From the NCBI GenBank assembly GCA_020435825.1, contig JAGQYY010000002.1:66191-107184 (forward strand): 40,994 nt of DNA. Direction: 5' to 3'. This document shows positions 9,371 through 18,307 of the stretch, one piece after another. Each line of letters begins with the position of its first letter. Positions within the stretch are counted from its first letter, which is position 1. The position numbers and the translations under genes are program-made. The notes under the pieces are model-generated. The model saw only the letters and a program-made list of their open reading frames with translations, had not been told where the DNA came from and made no database searches. The DNA is from Aequorivita sp. (GTDB taxonomy: Bacteria; Bacteroidota; Bacteroidia; Flavobacteriales; Flavobacteriaceae).

Positions 9371-11605
9371 GTGATATTTCCTCAAACCAAAAAAATCCTC
9401 ACGACTCCAAGTTTCCTCAAATTTTTACTATTATTTCTTGCATTTTTAGTAGTTCGTGTTGGATTTGCACAGTCTAAAATAGACAGTATATCCCAACAAA
9501 TTGAAAGAGAGAACTCTTCTTCAGAAAAAGCACATTTACAATTAAGGCGCGCCATATTATTTAATTTAAAAGAACGGGAAAAGGCAAGCAATGATATAGA
9601 TGAGGCTTTTGAATATTTTAGAAACAATGGAGACAAAAGGGGGGAAGTAGATTGTTATATTTCCTATGGGAATTTACATTTTCAACATAGAGAACCTATA
9701 AAAGCTGCCCATTTTGATTCGTTGGCAATTCATCTGGCTGATGAAATTTCTTATAAAAAAGGAAAAGCAGTGGCTATGGGAAATTTAGCTAGAGAATTTA
9801 TAAACACAGGAAATTATATAAATGCTGAAACTCATCTACAACAAGCCATTGTAGATGAAGAAAGCTTTAAACCGCAAGACAGGGCGCGCCTGGCAGAACT
9901 ATATAACCGTTTTAGTATTTTATATGCGAGGCGCGGTGACCATTTAAAAGGCTTGTCATTTATTGAAAAAGCAATGGAATATTCCAAAGGCATTAAAGAT
10001 AATTTATTGCTTTCCCGCATCTACATTAATTATGCAAACTCACTATCTCGTTTATCCAGATTTGATGAAGCTGTTAATATTCATTTTAAGGTAATCCGCC
10101 TTTGCGAACAAACGCAAGATACAATTGGTTTACAGAAAGCTTATAATAATTTGGGAATTGCCTATAGAAATGGCGGCGAATTTGACAAGGCAATTGCCTA
10201 TTACAGAAAAAGTTTTGAACTTGGCAAAAAATCTAATGATTTTAAGACCATGGGGCTCAGTGTTGTTAATATGGCAACTGTTTACAGCGAGAAGCAAGAG
10301 TTTGATGGAATGGACACACTGTATAGTCAAGGAATCCAGTATTTTGAAAAGGCTTCAGATTTAGGTGGTATAGCTTTCGCAAACCATAATTATGGAAACT
10401 TTCTAGTTATCAAAAAAGACTATGTTGAAGCAGACAAACATTTACAGAAAGCCTATGAATTGCGAAAACAAATAGGGGCAGATCTTATGGCGGCAAGCTC
10501 TCTATCCGTTATGGGAAAATCAGCTATTGAGCAAAAGAAATGGAAAAAAGCTGAAGAATATTTGTTGGCTGCCGAACCCATTTATCAAGGCAGGAACCGC
10601 AATGATAGAAACTTAAAAGAGCTTTATGGCTATTTAAAAGAGTTGTACATTCAAGAAGGCAATTTTGAAAAAGCACTTAATTATCAAACACAAGAGTTGG
10701 AGTTAGAGAAAACACTTTTCACAGAAAATGAAAAGATAAACTCTCTTAAAACTGAGGCTGCCTATGAAATGGAAAAACAAGATATGGAAATGGCTCTTGA
10801 AAGAGAAAAACAGGAACTTGCCAGACAACGAATCTTGTTAATTGGTGGAGGTATTGTGCTGGTTCTTGTTTTAATCTCTTTTACCCTATGGTTGCGCAGA
10901 AGGCAATTAAAGGAACGCCACCAGGCCCACATTATAAATTTAGATCAACAGCATCGATTGGATTTATCAAAATCACTAAAGAATTCAGAACAGCAGGAAC
11001 GCAAAAAAATCGCCCATAAACTTCACGACGAAGCAGGCTCCATGCTCTCCATTGCCATATTGAACCTAAAACAATTACAGTCTGATGTTTTTAAAACGGA
11101 GCGCAATGCCAAACAAAAACTGGAAACCACTCAAAAACTTTTGTTAGATATCAGCGATAGTGTTCGAAATATAAGCCATACATTAATGCCTGTGGCTCTT
11201 GACAAATATGGTTTAAAATCTGCCATCCATGATTTGGTAAACGCCGTGAATACTTCCCAAAGGCTAAAAGTAGAAGAAGTTCTGGAAGGTCTTGATGACA
11301 CAAGCAGATGGAGTGAGGATTTTAACCTTACCATATATCGGATTGTACAAGAAGTGATGAACAACATCATTAAGCATGCACAGGCAACAAACGTGTTATT
11401 GCAAATGGTGGAATTAGATCATTCGGTAACAATCTATATTGAAGACAACGGAAAAGGTATGGATGAAACCGAGACCAAGGACGGTATGGGTTTAAAAATG
11501 CTGAAAAGCAATATAGAATATTTAAATGGAACGATTGAAATAAACGGAAAAGCAAATAAAGGCACCTTAATACTGGCTGAACTTCCCATTGAAAAAGCAA
11601 TCTAA
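9371..11605 (+). CDS. TPR sensor histidine kinase (HisKA_3 type)
   Basis: Two-component sensor, 744 residues. A signal peptide (1-33, cleavage likely after VGFA) is followed by a periplasmic array of tetratricopeptide repeats (about 45-430), a charged helical linker, one transmembrane span (about 488-509), a HisKA_3 dimerisation domain with phospho-acceptor H552 (HKLHDEAG), and a HATPase_c domain with N-box NNIIKHAQ and G-boxes DNGKGMD and GMGLKML. The start is GTG at 9371; no ATG is available before the signal peptide. The response regulator gene follows 43 bases downstream. TPR sensors of this type are common in Bacteroidota; what the periplasmic repeats sense is unknown. Confidence 0.92.
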   Translation: MIFPQTKKILTTPSFLKFLLLFLAFLVVRVGFAQSKIDSISQQIERENSSSEKAHLQLRRAILFNLKEREKASNDIDEAFEYFRNNGDKRGEVDCYISYGNLHFQHREPIKAAHFDSLAIHLADEISYKKGKAVAMGNLAREFINTGNYINAETHLQQAIVDEESFKPQDRARLAELYNRFSILYARRGDHLKGLSFIEKAMEYSKGIKDNLLLSRIYINYANSLSRLSRFDEAVNIHFKVIRLCEQTQDTIGLQKAYNNLGIAYRNGGEFDKAIAYYRKSFELGKKSNDFKTMGLSVVNMATVYSEKQEFDGMDTLYSQGIQYFEKASDLGGIAFANHNYGNFLVIKKDYVEADKHLQKAYELRKQIGADLMAASSLSVMGKSAIEQKKWKKAEEYLLAAEPIYQGRNRNDRNLKELYGYLKELYIQEGNFEKALNYQTQELELEKTLFTENEKINSLKTEAAYEMEKQDMEMALEREKQELARQRILLIGGGIVLVLVLISFTLWLRRRQLKERHQAHIINLDQQHRLDLSKSLKNSEQQERKKIAHKLHDEAGSMLSIAILNLKQLQSDVFKTERNAKQKLETTQKLLLDISDSVRNISHTLMPVALDKYGLKSAIHDLVNAVNTSQRLKVEEVLEGLDDTSRWSEDFNLTIYRIVQEVMNNIIKHAQATNVLLQMVELDHSVTIYIEDNGKGMDETETKDGMGLKMLKSNIEYLNGTIEINGKANKGTLILAELPIEKAI

Positions 11606-11648
11606 AAAATAATTGGACAACCTAACTATAATATAAAATCAAAATATT

Positions 11649-12320
11649 TTGACCCAAGAATACCTCACTTCCCCTACAAATAAAATACGGGTAATTATAG
11701 CAGACGACCACCCACTGATCATAAAAGGAATTTCTGAAATTCTAGAAAAAAATGAGCGCTTTAATATCATCGCAACATATAACGATGGTATTGCATTAAT
11801 GCAATCCACTTTATTGCCAGATACGGATATATTGTTGTTAGATTTAAATATGCCAAACAAAAATGGCCTTCAGGTTCTAGAAGAAATAAAGACCATGAAC
11901 CTCTGTTTCAAAATCATGGTGCTCACTTCCTATTTTTCAAAGGAACTTGCAGCGCAATGCCTAAAAGCGGGTGCCAATGGTTATGTTTTGAAATCAGACA
12001 ATCTAGATATATTGGCAGATAATATTATTGATGTTTTTGACGGAAAAAACATTTTCCCAGACTTTTCTGTTAAAGCAGAAGAAGAGACAAACGAGTTTAC
12101 TTTTTTGGACAAATTTTTAAAAAAATACAGCCTTACCAAACGCGAGGCTGAGGTAATACGAATGGTTTGCAAAGGCTATAGTTCTAATGAAATTGCAGAT
12201 AAGCTTTTCCTATCCAGCTTTACGGTTCAAACCCACAGGCGTAATATTTTCAGAAAACTAAATATTGAAGGCAATACTATTGCACTTTATAAATTTGCAT
12301 CCGAACACGGTTTACTTTAA
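11649..12320 (+). CDS. LuxR/NarL-family response regulator
   Basis: DNA-binding partner of the preceding kinase, 223 residues. The receiver domain has the acidic pair D19/D20, phospho-acceptor D65 (LLLDLNMP), T93 and K115. The C-terminal LuxR-type helix-turn-helix (about 158-223) carries the SLTKREAEVIRMV and SNEIADKLFLS motifs. The predicted start is TTG at 11649: an in-frame stop (11634-11636) lies just upstream and no in-frame ATG occurs before the receiver core, so TTG is the only reasonable start. Same orientation as the kinase gene, likely co-transcribed. Targets are unknown. Confidence 0.92.
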   Translation: MTQEYLTSPTNKIRVIIADDHPLIIKGISEILEKNERFNIIATYNDGIALMQSTLLPDTDILLLDLNMPNKNGLQVLEEIKTMNLCFKIMVLTSYFSKELAAQCLKAGANGYVLKSDNLDILADNIIDVFDGKNIFPDFSVKAEEETNEFTFLDKFLKKYSLTKREAEVIRMVCKGYSSNEIADKLFLSSFTVQTHRRNIFRKLNIEGNTIALYKFASEHGLL

Positions 12321-12409
12321 CCATCAGCTTAATTTTCCAAAGCATCCTACCGATATTTTTCATCTAATGCCAGGAATAAGTATTTAATGATTTTAGCATA
12401 GTAAAAAAA

Positions 12410-12438
12410 TTGCTCAAGCTGTTTTTTAAATACCTTTG
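12410..12438 (+). promoter_or_regulatory. Probable promoter of the DUF1275 gene
   Basis: A full TACCTTTG -7 box (12431-12438) with TTG at 12410-12412, spaced 18 bases, one short of the usual 19-21. The DUF1275 start codon is 44 bases after the box. Confidence 0.55.
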
Positions 12439-12482
12439 GAGAATAGTTGAATTGCTACTACTTATCATTTAAATGAAGTTAA

Positions 12483-13217
12483 ATGTTTAGACATCAGGGA
12501 AAATCGAGAACATTTAAGCACAACCTTCAAATTGCTACCGTTTTATCATTTGTGGCAGGAATTGTGAACGTAACCGGTTTCTTGGCCATTAAACAACTCA
12601 CTACCAATGTTACTGGACATTTTGCCCTTTTAATCTTTGATTTCGAAGACTTTCGGTTTTTGAGGGGCCTAACATACCTGCTCTACATTCTTTCCTTTCT
12701 CTTTGGGTCCTTTGCATCAGGGTTTATGATAGAAAAATATAAAAAAAACAAACGGCTTAATGTTTTTGTATTGCCAACCTTAGTAGAGGTTTTTATATTA
12801 GTGGCGGTTACAATATTTTACAATCTTACAGCTATTAGCTATCCACATGTAATAGCTTGTTCCTTACTTTTTGCAATGGGATTGCAAAACTCCTTTGTTA
12901 CCAAGATTTCAAATGCTGTGGTCCGCACCACACACTTAACTGGGCTTTTCACGGATTTGGGTATAGAACTTTCACAATTGTTTTTTCCGGAGCTGCACCC
13001 GCATAAGCGCAAAACGCTTGCCACTATCAAACTTCGAGTATATATCATTTTGTTTTTCTTCCTTGGCGGAATTACAGCCGGATTTCTTTATTTAGGATTG
13101 AGCTTTAAAGCCAATACTTTATTATTGGCAGCCTTAATATTGTTAGGAAGTCTCTTTTATGACGATTTTAGATTTCAATTAATTATGGCGAGAAGAAAAC
13201 GTAAACAAGCCAGGTAA
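12483..13217 (+). CDS. DUF1275 (YoaK-family) membrane protein
   Basis: A 244-residue integral membrane protein with about six hydrophobic segments. Family signatures are visible: AGIVNVTGFLAI followed by TTNVTGH near the N-terminus, and MGLQNSFVT followed by VRTTHLTGLFTDLG in the middle. These identify DUF1275/YoaK, a family found across bacteria with no settled biochemical role. The basic C-terminus (RRKRKQAR) suggests a cytoplasmic end. It stands alone with its own promoter. Nothing nearby points to a substrate. Confidence 0.88.
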   Translation: MFRHQGKSRTFKHNLQIATVLSFVAGIVNVTGFLAIKQLTTNVTGHFALLIFDFEDFRFLRGLTYLLYILSFLFGSFASGFMIEKYKKNKRLNVFVLPTLVEVFILVAVTIFYNLTAISYPHVIACSLLFAMGLQNSFVTKISNAVVRTTHLTGLFTDLGIELSQLFFPELHPHKRKTLATIKLRVYIILFFFLGGITAGFLYLGLSFKANTLLLAALILLGSLFYDDFRFQLIMARRKRKQAR

Positions 13218-13241
13218 TATAGTTAACTATAACATCTTTGT

Positions 13242-13394
13242 GATCCCAACTTGACCATACTCCACCCACGCTTGTATGAAGGTAAAGCTACTAGCCAATT
13301 TGGCGAATTGCATATTGCTTTTGATGCTATTCTAGCATTAGCAACCAATGATGCCCCAGCTAATTTTGGCAATGCAGTTCAAGAGTATAATTAA
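13242..13394 (+). pseudogene. Possible 3' remnant of a gene (about 50 codons)
   Basis: An open stretch without a start codon ends in TAA at 13392-13394. It reads DPNLTILHPRLYEGK near its beginning, then SQFGELHIAFDAILALA, with protein-like composition. It has no initiation codon and a stop lies just upstream (13230-13232). It looks like the C-terminal end of a degraded gene rather than a functional one. I do not recognise the family. The convergent position between DUF1275 and the kinase gene fits a decayed locus. Confidence 0.3.
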
Positions 13395-13498
13395 AAAAAT
13401 ACAGACTTTGAAAATTGGAAATAATTAGCGGTGCTGTCATTGTATTGAAAAAGATCCAAAAACCAAGAAGAAAAAGCCCAAAGTCAGTAGCCAAAAAC

Positions 13499-15223
13499 TT
13501 ATTCCACCATGCCTCGTTGCAATATGGCTTCAAAAGTCTCCCCAGGCCGATAGTGTACCGCCGTTCCCGGCTCATCAGCAAACAAACGAAACCGTTTCGA
13601 CTTTAATTTTACAAAACTACCGTCAACTGCTTCTACTCGAAAGATAACGAAGCCAATTAAAGCCTTCTTTCTACTGTTTGATGGCACGCAGTCAACAATC
13701 TTTCCCGTAACTGTTGCGCCTTTACGAATAATAATTCTGTTGTCTGCAATCACATCTTCATTACAAGTTAGCCGAATTGTCTTCCCGTCGCGTTCCTTTT
13801 CCTCAGAACTTAAATCTTCCTGTAAGGTAACTTGTATTGCTTTTCCCGCTGGAACCTCAGCAGGGGTTTGTGGAACCCTACGCTCCTTATTTTTAGTTTC
13901 ACTCTCTTTACTTTGTTTGACTGTATTCAGTGGTTTACTTTCAGTTCGGTCGTTTACAATAGTTTTTACCTTGTTGCTATTCTCTTTGGGTATGGCTTTT
14001 TCTTTTGGGGAATTAGCAATACGTTTATACATCTCGCTTGGCGACTCATCAAAATCGCCTGTAGTATTTACTACGGTTTCCTGTGGCATCTCCTCCTCAG
14101 GATCTGACCAGCCAGAAGCGATGGGTGTTTCTGGCATCTCTTCTGTGCTGTTGCTATCAGAACTTCCGTTCCAAAGCAATAGGATGGCGCATAAAAGTAT
14201 AGATGCACCAAGAATAAGTATGGGTCTATTAATTTTATTAAAATTGGGAACTTTGAAATTTCCTGCAGTTGGAACCCTGAATCTTCCCGAAATCAATTTT
14301 GCGCGGGACAAAATATTGTTGACAGAGATGATTTCATTTCCCTTTTCCGGTACTGTAAAAACTTGTGATGCTTTAAGTACTTTAGTAAGTGTGGCCTGGT
14401 CTAAAAGTGCTCCATCCAAACATTTCTCAATAGCAGATTTCATTTCTCGGGCCGTCTTATATCTTCTTTCTGGATTGCGCTGAAGTGCTTTAAAGATTAT
14501 TTTCTCAAGGGATTCTGGAACGGTTGGGTTTTCACGTATTATTGATTCCGGCTGCTTCTCCAGTTTGTCCTTCATCAGTCGATAATCGGTGTCGCTTTGA
14601 AAAGGTGTGGTGCCACAAAGCATTTCATACATAATATTGCCAACTGCATAGATATCTGTTCGTTCATCACCTTCATGGCCCTGAATTTGTTCTGGAGCCA
14701 TATATTCTAGCGTTCCAACAGATTTGCCATGACTGGTAATGCGTTGAGCATTGCGCATTCTCGCAATACCAAAGTCCATTATCTTTACTTCTCCATCTTC
14801 ATTAATCATCACATTGGCAGGTTTAACATCGCGGTGAATAATACCTTTACGGTGAGCGTGGTTTAACCCATCCAGTAGTTGCACAGCAATGCTGGCAGCA
14901 AGCTGATATGTGATTTTTTTATGGACAGCGAGCCAGTCTTCCAGCGTTTTGCCTTCCACGTATTCCATGATCATCCAATAAGTGTCCTCCTTAGGAATGA
15001 AAGAATAAAGGTGGGTTACGTTTGGGTGATTTAGTTTGGCTAATGCATGGGCTTCTGCCTGAAAGCGTTCCCCCAAGCTCTCTTCTTCTGATCCTGAATT
15101 CCGATGAAGTTGTTTTATGGCTACCAACCTGTCTATCATGGTATCTTTTGCCAGATAAACCATTCCCATTCCGCCTTCGCCAAGCTTTTGAATAATTTCA
15201 TATTGGCTACCTTGTCCGCTCAT
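13499..15223 (-). CDS. Hanks-type Ser/Thr protein kinase with one membrane span
   Basis: A 574-residue membrane kinase. The N-terminal catalytic domain (about 8-270) has the glycine loop GEGGMG (15-20), K37 (VAIK), the catalytic loop HRDVKPAN (D132, N137) and DFG (D150), so it should be active. A proline- and acid-rich linker surrounds a single transmembrane segment (about 330-350, LILGASILLCAILLL). The C-terminal part (about 455-574) is a beta-rich region with a GKTIRL segment, IIRKGATVTGKIVD, and AVDGSFVKLKSKRFRL; it should lie outside the inner membrane and may sense or scaffold. It is the last gene of a three-gene operon: its ATG shares one base with the PP2C stop (TAATG), implying translational coupling. 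Confidence 0.93.
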   Translation of the reverse strand: MSGQGSQYEIIQKLGEGGMGMVYLAKDTMIDRLVAIKQLHRNSGSEEESLGERFQAEAHALAKLNHPNVTHLYSFIPKEDTYWMIMEYVEGKTLEDWLAVHKKITYQLAASIAVQLLDGLNHAHRKGIIHRDVKPANVMINEDGEVKIMDFGIARMRNAQRITSHGKSVGTLEYMAPEQIQGHEGDERTDIYAVGNIMYEMLCGTTPFQSDTDYRLMKDKLEKQPESIIRENPTVPESLEKIIFKALQRNPERRYKTAREMKSAIEKCLDGALLDQATLTKVLKASQVFTVPEKGNEIISVNNILSRAKLISGRFRVPTAGNFKVPNFNKINRPILILGASILLCAILLLWNGSSDSNSTEEMPETPIASGWSDPEEEMPQETVVNTTGDFDESPSEMYKRIANSPKEKAIPKENSNKVKTIVNDRTESKPLNTVKQSKESETKNKERRVPQTPAEVPAGKAIQVTLQEDLSSEEKERDGKTIRLTCNEDVIADNRIIIRKGATVTGKIVDCVPSNSRKKALIGFVIFRVEAVDGSFVKLKSKRFRLFADEPGTAVHYRPGETFEAILQRGMVE

Positions 15224-16077
15224 TATAATATATTTTGTTCTTTTGTCATTGTAGGTGTCGATTGAACGCCTGCTGAAATAGTTATCAACAAAGCCGAAAA
15301 GTTGTCAGAGACATTGCGAGCTATTGCCGTTGCACTCAGACATTCCATCGCAAACTCAGGCCGTTTCATTAAAAGTAATTCTTGAATATCTGTGTCGCTG
15401 AGTGCATCATAAACTCCATCAGAGCAAAGAAACAAACGATCGCCTTCCAGTATTGCCCACCCATCAGACAGAATTTGAGGTTGTATCGTCGGGGTAGTGC
15501 CTAGTGCTTGCAAGAGGACATTTTTCATTGGATGCTTGTCCCGTTCTTGTTCTGTAATCTCTCCATTTTCATAAATTTGGTTTACTAAAGTGTGGTCTTT
15601 GCTTAGCTGCATTAGGCTACCATTCCGTAACAAGTAAACACGGCTATCACCAATATGCCCTATATAACAAACATTTTTATGAATAATCACTGAAGTGGCC
15701 GTGGTGCCCATTCCTTTCTGCTCGGAATTTGAATCACCAGCTGCAACAATCGTTTCGTGCGCCTTCATATATGCTTTTTGAAGCAGTTTATCTGGAGACT
15801 GCTGTTTCCATTGTTTCAGGCAATAGTCAAGTAAAAGATCACAAGCCATCTTGCTTGCCACTTCGCCCGCATTGTGCCCTCCCATGCCATCAGCAACTAT
15901 AGCAATAAGATTATGGTTGTCATTTTCCGGAAATGAAAAAGCGATGGAGTCTTCATTGTGGTCGCGTACTGGCCCAGTTTCTGAAACTGCATAGACTTCA
16001 CAAAAAATACCTTTACTGCCACGACTGCTCTTGGTTGAATCTGCCGCTTTATTATTTTTTAAAAATAAAAATCTCAT
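15223..16077 (-). CDS. PP2C-family (PPM) Ser/Thr protein phosphatase
   Basis: Metal-dependent phosphatase, 284 residues, the natural counterpart of the adjacent kinase. Conserved motifs appear in order: RDHNEDS (38-44), VADGMGGHNAGE (61-72, metal ligand D63), GMGTTAT, GHIGDSRVYLL, LFLCSDGVYDALSD and DNFSALLI. A short basic N-terminal extension precedes the domain and there is no signal peptide or membrane span, so it acts in the cytoplasm. It sits between the FHA-protease gene (108 bases upstream, with a large hairpin in between) and the kinase gene, which it overlaps by one base. Confidence 0.94.
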   Translation of the reverse strand: MRFLFLKNNKAADSTKSSRGSKGIFCEVYAVSETGPVRDHNEDSIAFSFPENDNHNLIAIVADGMGGHNAGEVASKMACDLLLDYCLKQWKQQSPDKLLQKAYMKAHETIVAAGDSNSEQKGMGTTATSVIIHKNVCYIGHIGDSRVYLLRNGSLMQLSKDHTLVNQIYENGEITEQERDKHPMKNVLLQALGTTPTIQPQILSDGWAILEGDRLFLCSDGVYDALSDTDIQELLLMKRPEFAMECLSATAIARNVSDNFSALLITISAGVQSTPTMTKEQNIL

Positions 16078-16100
16078 ACTTAGTGTTGTTAAATATTATG

Positions 16101-16153
16101 TTACTGTCTTCCACCAGCTTTACTATAAGAACTGGTGGAAAAAGAGACAGTAA
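16101..16153 (-). other. Large intra-operon RNA hairpin
   Basis: In the 108-base space between the FHA-protease and PP2C genes, TTACTGTC (16101-16108) pairs with GACAGTAA (16146-16153), and TTCCACCAG (16109-16117) pairs with CTGGTGGAA (16132-16140). Only a five-base bulge interrupts 17 pairs. The minus-strand transcript has no U run after it, so it does not look like an ordinary terminator. It could set transcript stability, processing or partial read-through between the protease and the phosphatase/kinase. Confidence 0.6.
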
Positions 16154-16185
16154 TCATAAAAAAACCGGTTAGTTGAAAATGATTG

Positions 16186-17856
16186 TTATTTAATTACTTG
16201 CTGGCGCCCCATTAATTCCATTACATACTTAATAGGAACAGCAAAACTAATCGATGTGCCAGGCATCCATTTACCTGCGCTATATACGCCCACTACGCGA
16301 CCCTTTTCATCAAACATGGGCCCGCCGCTATTACCACTGCCGGTAGAATTAATAGTAAGTTGATAATAATCACCGAAGGTAGATAGGTAATCATCAATCT
16401 TGCTATTTTTTTCAGTACCACGCACCATTCTTCCAACGTTTCCATTGCTAACTGTGGGAACGGGAACAGATGTGATTTCTGCATTGGTGTTAAATACATC
16501 TTGAGAACGCTTTAGCACCAATTGCACTGGTGCAATACCGGGATACCCCATAACAATTGCTGGGTCGCCCGGCTGAATTTCATCATAACTGTCATAAAGT
16601 TCAACTTTTGGTAAAGCTTCGGGCAAATCAATTTTAATCATCGCAACATCATGTGTAGGCGAGATACGGACAATCGTTGCAGGAGTCCTTTGTGAGTTAT
16701 TGGCAAAGGTCACGTCAAGATACGTATTCACACCTGTGTATCTTTTATCGTTGCCAGGAACCCAGTCGCCAACCATTTCTTGTGTAACGGTTTTATCCCA
16801 AGCCGGTGTATATTGTCCATTCTTATTAGGCTCTACAAGCACCCCGGGAAAGGCATATTGTTGAAAATTAAATCTTGTAAGCCAATTAGAAGCCACGTGT
16901 CTATTCGTAGCAACGAAACCCCGTTCGTCAACAACAAAGCCACTGCCACTGCCTGCACTGGCAATTAGATCAAGTTCAATGCCCTGCACATTACCAAGTG
17001 CCTTGAGGTAATCCCCTTTTGTTACTAACAACGGCACAATTGCTCCCTCCTCATTTTGACTATAGGCAGCACGATATCCAATAATTTGTTTATTCTGAAA
17101 AACAGGATAATACACATGATACATCTCCTCACTGGATGCTGTATTAGTAAGTTTCCAGGCCATCTCTATATATACCACTTTCTCTTGGTTAGCCTTGGCT
17201 ATTTCGGTGGGGGTAAAGGTTGTTTTAGGATCGGTCACATGAACAATTTCCTTTACCTTCTGATTTTTAAACAAGATATAGCCGCCTGTTGAAGCAAGCA
17301 ATAAGATTGCAATTACCGTAATTATAAGTCCAGTCTTACTTTTCTTTTCAGATTCACGAATCATGTGCTGCATAGTATTCTTGCCGATACTTTCCTTTAC
17401 AGGTGGAGTTTTTTCTGAAGTGGCTTTTGGCGAATCAGTTGCAGTATGCATTTTCGTTTCTTTTGCCACGATTGGATCGATGACACGTGTCTTTTTGATA
17501 TGAGACTTCGGACGCGGATCAAGATCAAATTCAAAGGAAGGGCCATCTTTCCCAAGCTTTACAATATCACCGGCAAAAAGCTCGGTTCTACCGGTAGTAA
17601 GTACATCATTTGCATATGTTCCGTTTTTGCTCTGGCTGTCATAAATAAAAAAACGCTCAGAATTTGTGCTATCCTGAATTATGCGACAATGATCACGGCT
17701 GATAGTATCTTCCTTAACAGGGTCAAAGCTTACATTGTTTTCCAATCCACGACCTATTCGAATTTCAGGATTGTTCTCAACAGAAAATTTTTCTACTTGC
17801 CCTTTTTTGGAGCCTGTGATGTGACGAATTAACAAGGAAATTTTTTGCTCGTTCAT
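16186..17856 (-). CDS. FHA-domain transmembrane trypsin-like protease
   Basis: A 556-residue fusion. Residues about 8-110 form a forkhead-associated domain (RIGRGLENNV, ISRDH, SKNGTY), which binds phosphothreonine. A low-complexity linker leads to one transmembrane span (about 176-196). The outer part is a trypsin-like serine protease of the S1 fold with the complete triad: H320 (TNRHVA), D403 (THDVAMIKI) and S510 (GSGNSGGP). The likely topology is FHA in the cytoplasm and protease in the periplasm. It is the first gene of the operon with PP2C and the Ser/Thr kinase, so the FHA domain may read phosphorylation by that kinase. The substrate is unknown. It could be DegP-like in role, but no PDZ domain is seen. 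Confidence 0.9.
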   Translation of the reverse strand: MNEQKISLLIRHITGSKKGQVEKFSVENNPEIRIGRGLENNVSFDPVKEDTISRDHCRIIQDSTNSERFFIYDSQSKNGTYANDVLTTGRTELFAGDIVKLGKDGPSFEFDLDPRPKSHIKKTRVIDPIVAKETKMHTATDSPKATSEKTPPVKESIGKNTMQHMIRESEKKSKTGLIITVIAILLLASTGGYILFKNQKVKEIVHVTDPKTTFTPTEIAKANQEKVVYIEMAWKLTNTASSEEMYHVYYPVFQNKQIIGYRAAYSQNEEGAIVPLLVTKGDYLKALGNVQGIELDLIASAGSGSGFVVDERGFVATNRHVASNWLTRFNFQQYAFPGVLVEPNKNGQYTPAWDKTVTQEMVGDWVPGNDKRYTGVNTYLDVTFANNSQRTPATIVRISPTHDVAMIKIDLPEALPKVELYDSYDEIQPGDPAIVMGYPGIAPVQLVLKRSQDVFNTNAEITSVPVPTVSNGNVGRMVRGTEKNSKIDDYLSTFGDYYQLTINSTGSGNSGGPMFDEKGRVVGVYSAGKWMPGTSISFAVPIKYVMELMGRQQVIK

Positions 17857-18307
17857 TATGTTAGTTTTAATTGGTTAAAAAGAAATTAGTTAAAAGTTGA
17901 TAATGATATTTAACTATTATCGCCTTATAATCATACATCGGAGAAATGCAAAAATGTCATCAGACCTAATCAATAATCTTGAAAAATTTTAAGAAACGAG
18001 AGACAAGAAAGATAGAAACGGTAATCTATTTTGATTTATATTTGATATTACACTTTGCAATATTCATTTAGAATAAAATTTAAAGGGTCAACTTAATAAC
18101 ACACGGTATGGCACATTTTGACCCAAAACACAATGGAAAAGTATAGGCGCTAGACAACAAGCGCATGCAAAACTTTGCAACAAAAACCATTATCAAGAAT
18201 AATCTTAAGCAAAATATATTTTTAATATTTATAAATGACAACCAAGGTTTTATGCTCCCTGATTAAAGATGACAGGAACTGTTATAACAATCTCTAAAAG
18301 ATAAACC
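17857..18307. other. Divergent intergenic region with inverted repeats
   Basis: The control region between the FHA-protease operon (minus) and the amine oxidase gene (plus). A TATATTTG -7 box lies at 18037-18044 (plus), without a clear -33. Three inverted repeats follow: GGGTCAA/TTGACCC (18085-18091 and 18118-18124), GCGCT/AGCGC (18147-18151 and 18160-18164), and a tight palindrome TGCAAA-AC-TTTGCA (18166-18179) that resembles a repressor or activator operator. No ORF was recognised. Confidence 0.45.

Noticed and set aside
13740-14483. Long plus-strand open frame (247 codons) opposite the Ser/Thr kinase
   Set aside because: It is antisense to the kinase linker and membrane region, has a Ser/Leu-rich composition typical of a shadow frame, and shows no domain.
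17446-17832. 128-codon plus-strand open frame opposite the FHA domain
   Set aside because: The minus-strand frame has a clear FHA domain; the opposite frame has no recognisable motif or promoter.
13499-17856. Kinase/phosphatase/FHA operon considered as an anti-phage defence or type VI secretion cluster
   Set aside because: No nuclease, restriction, toxin or secretion-system component is adjacent, so only a signalling/proteolysis role is supported.
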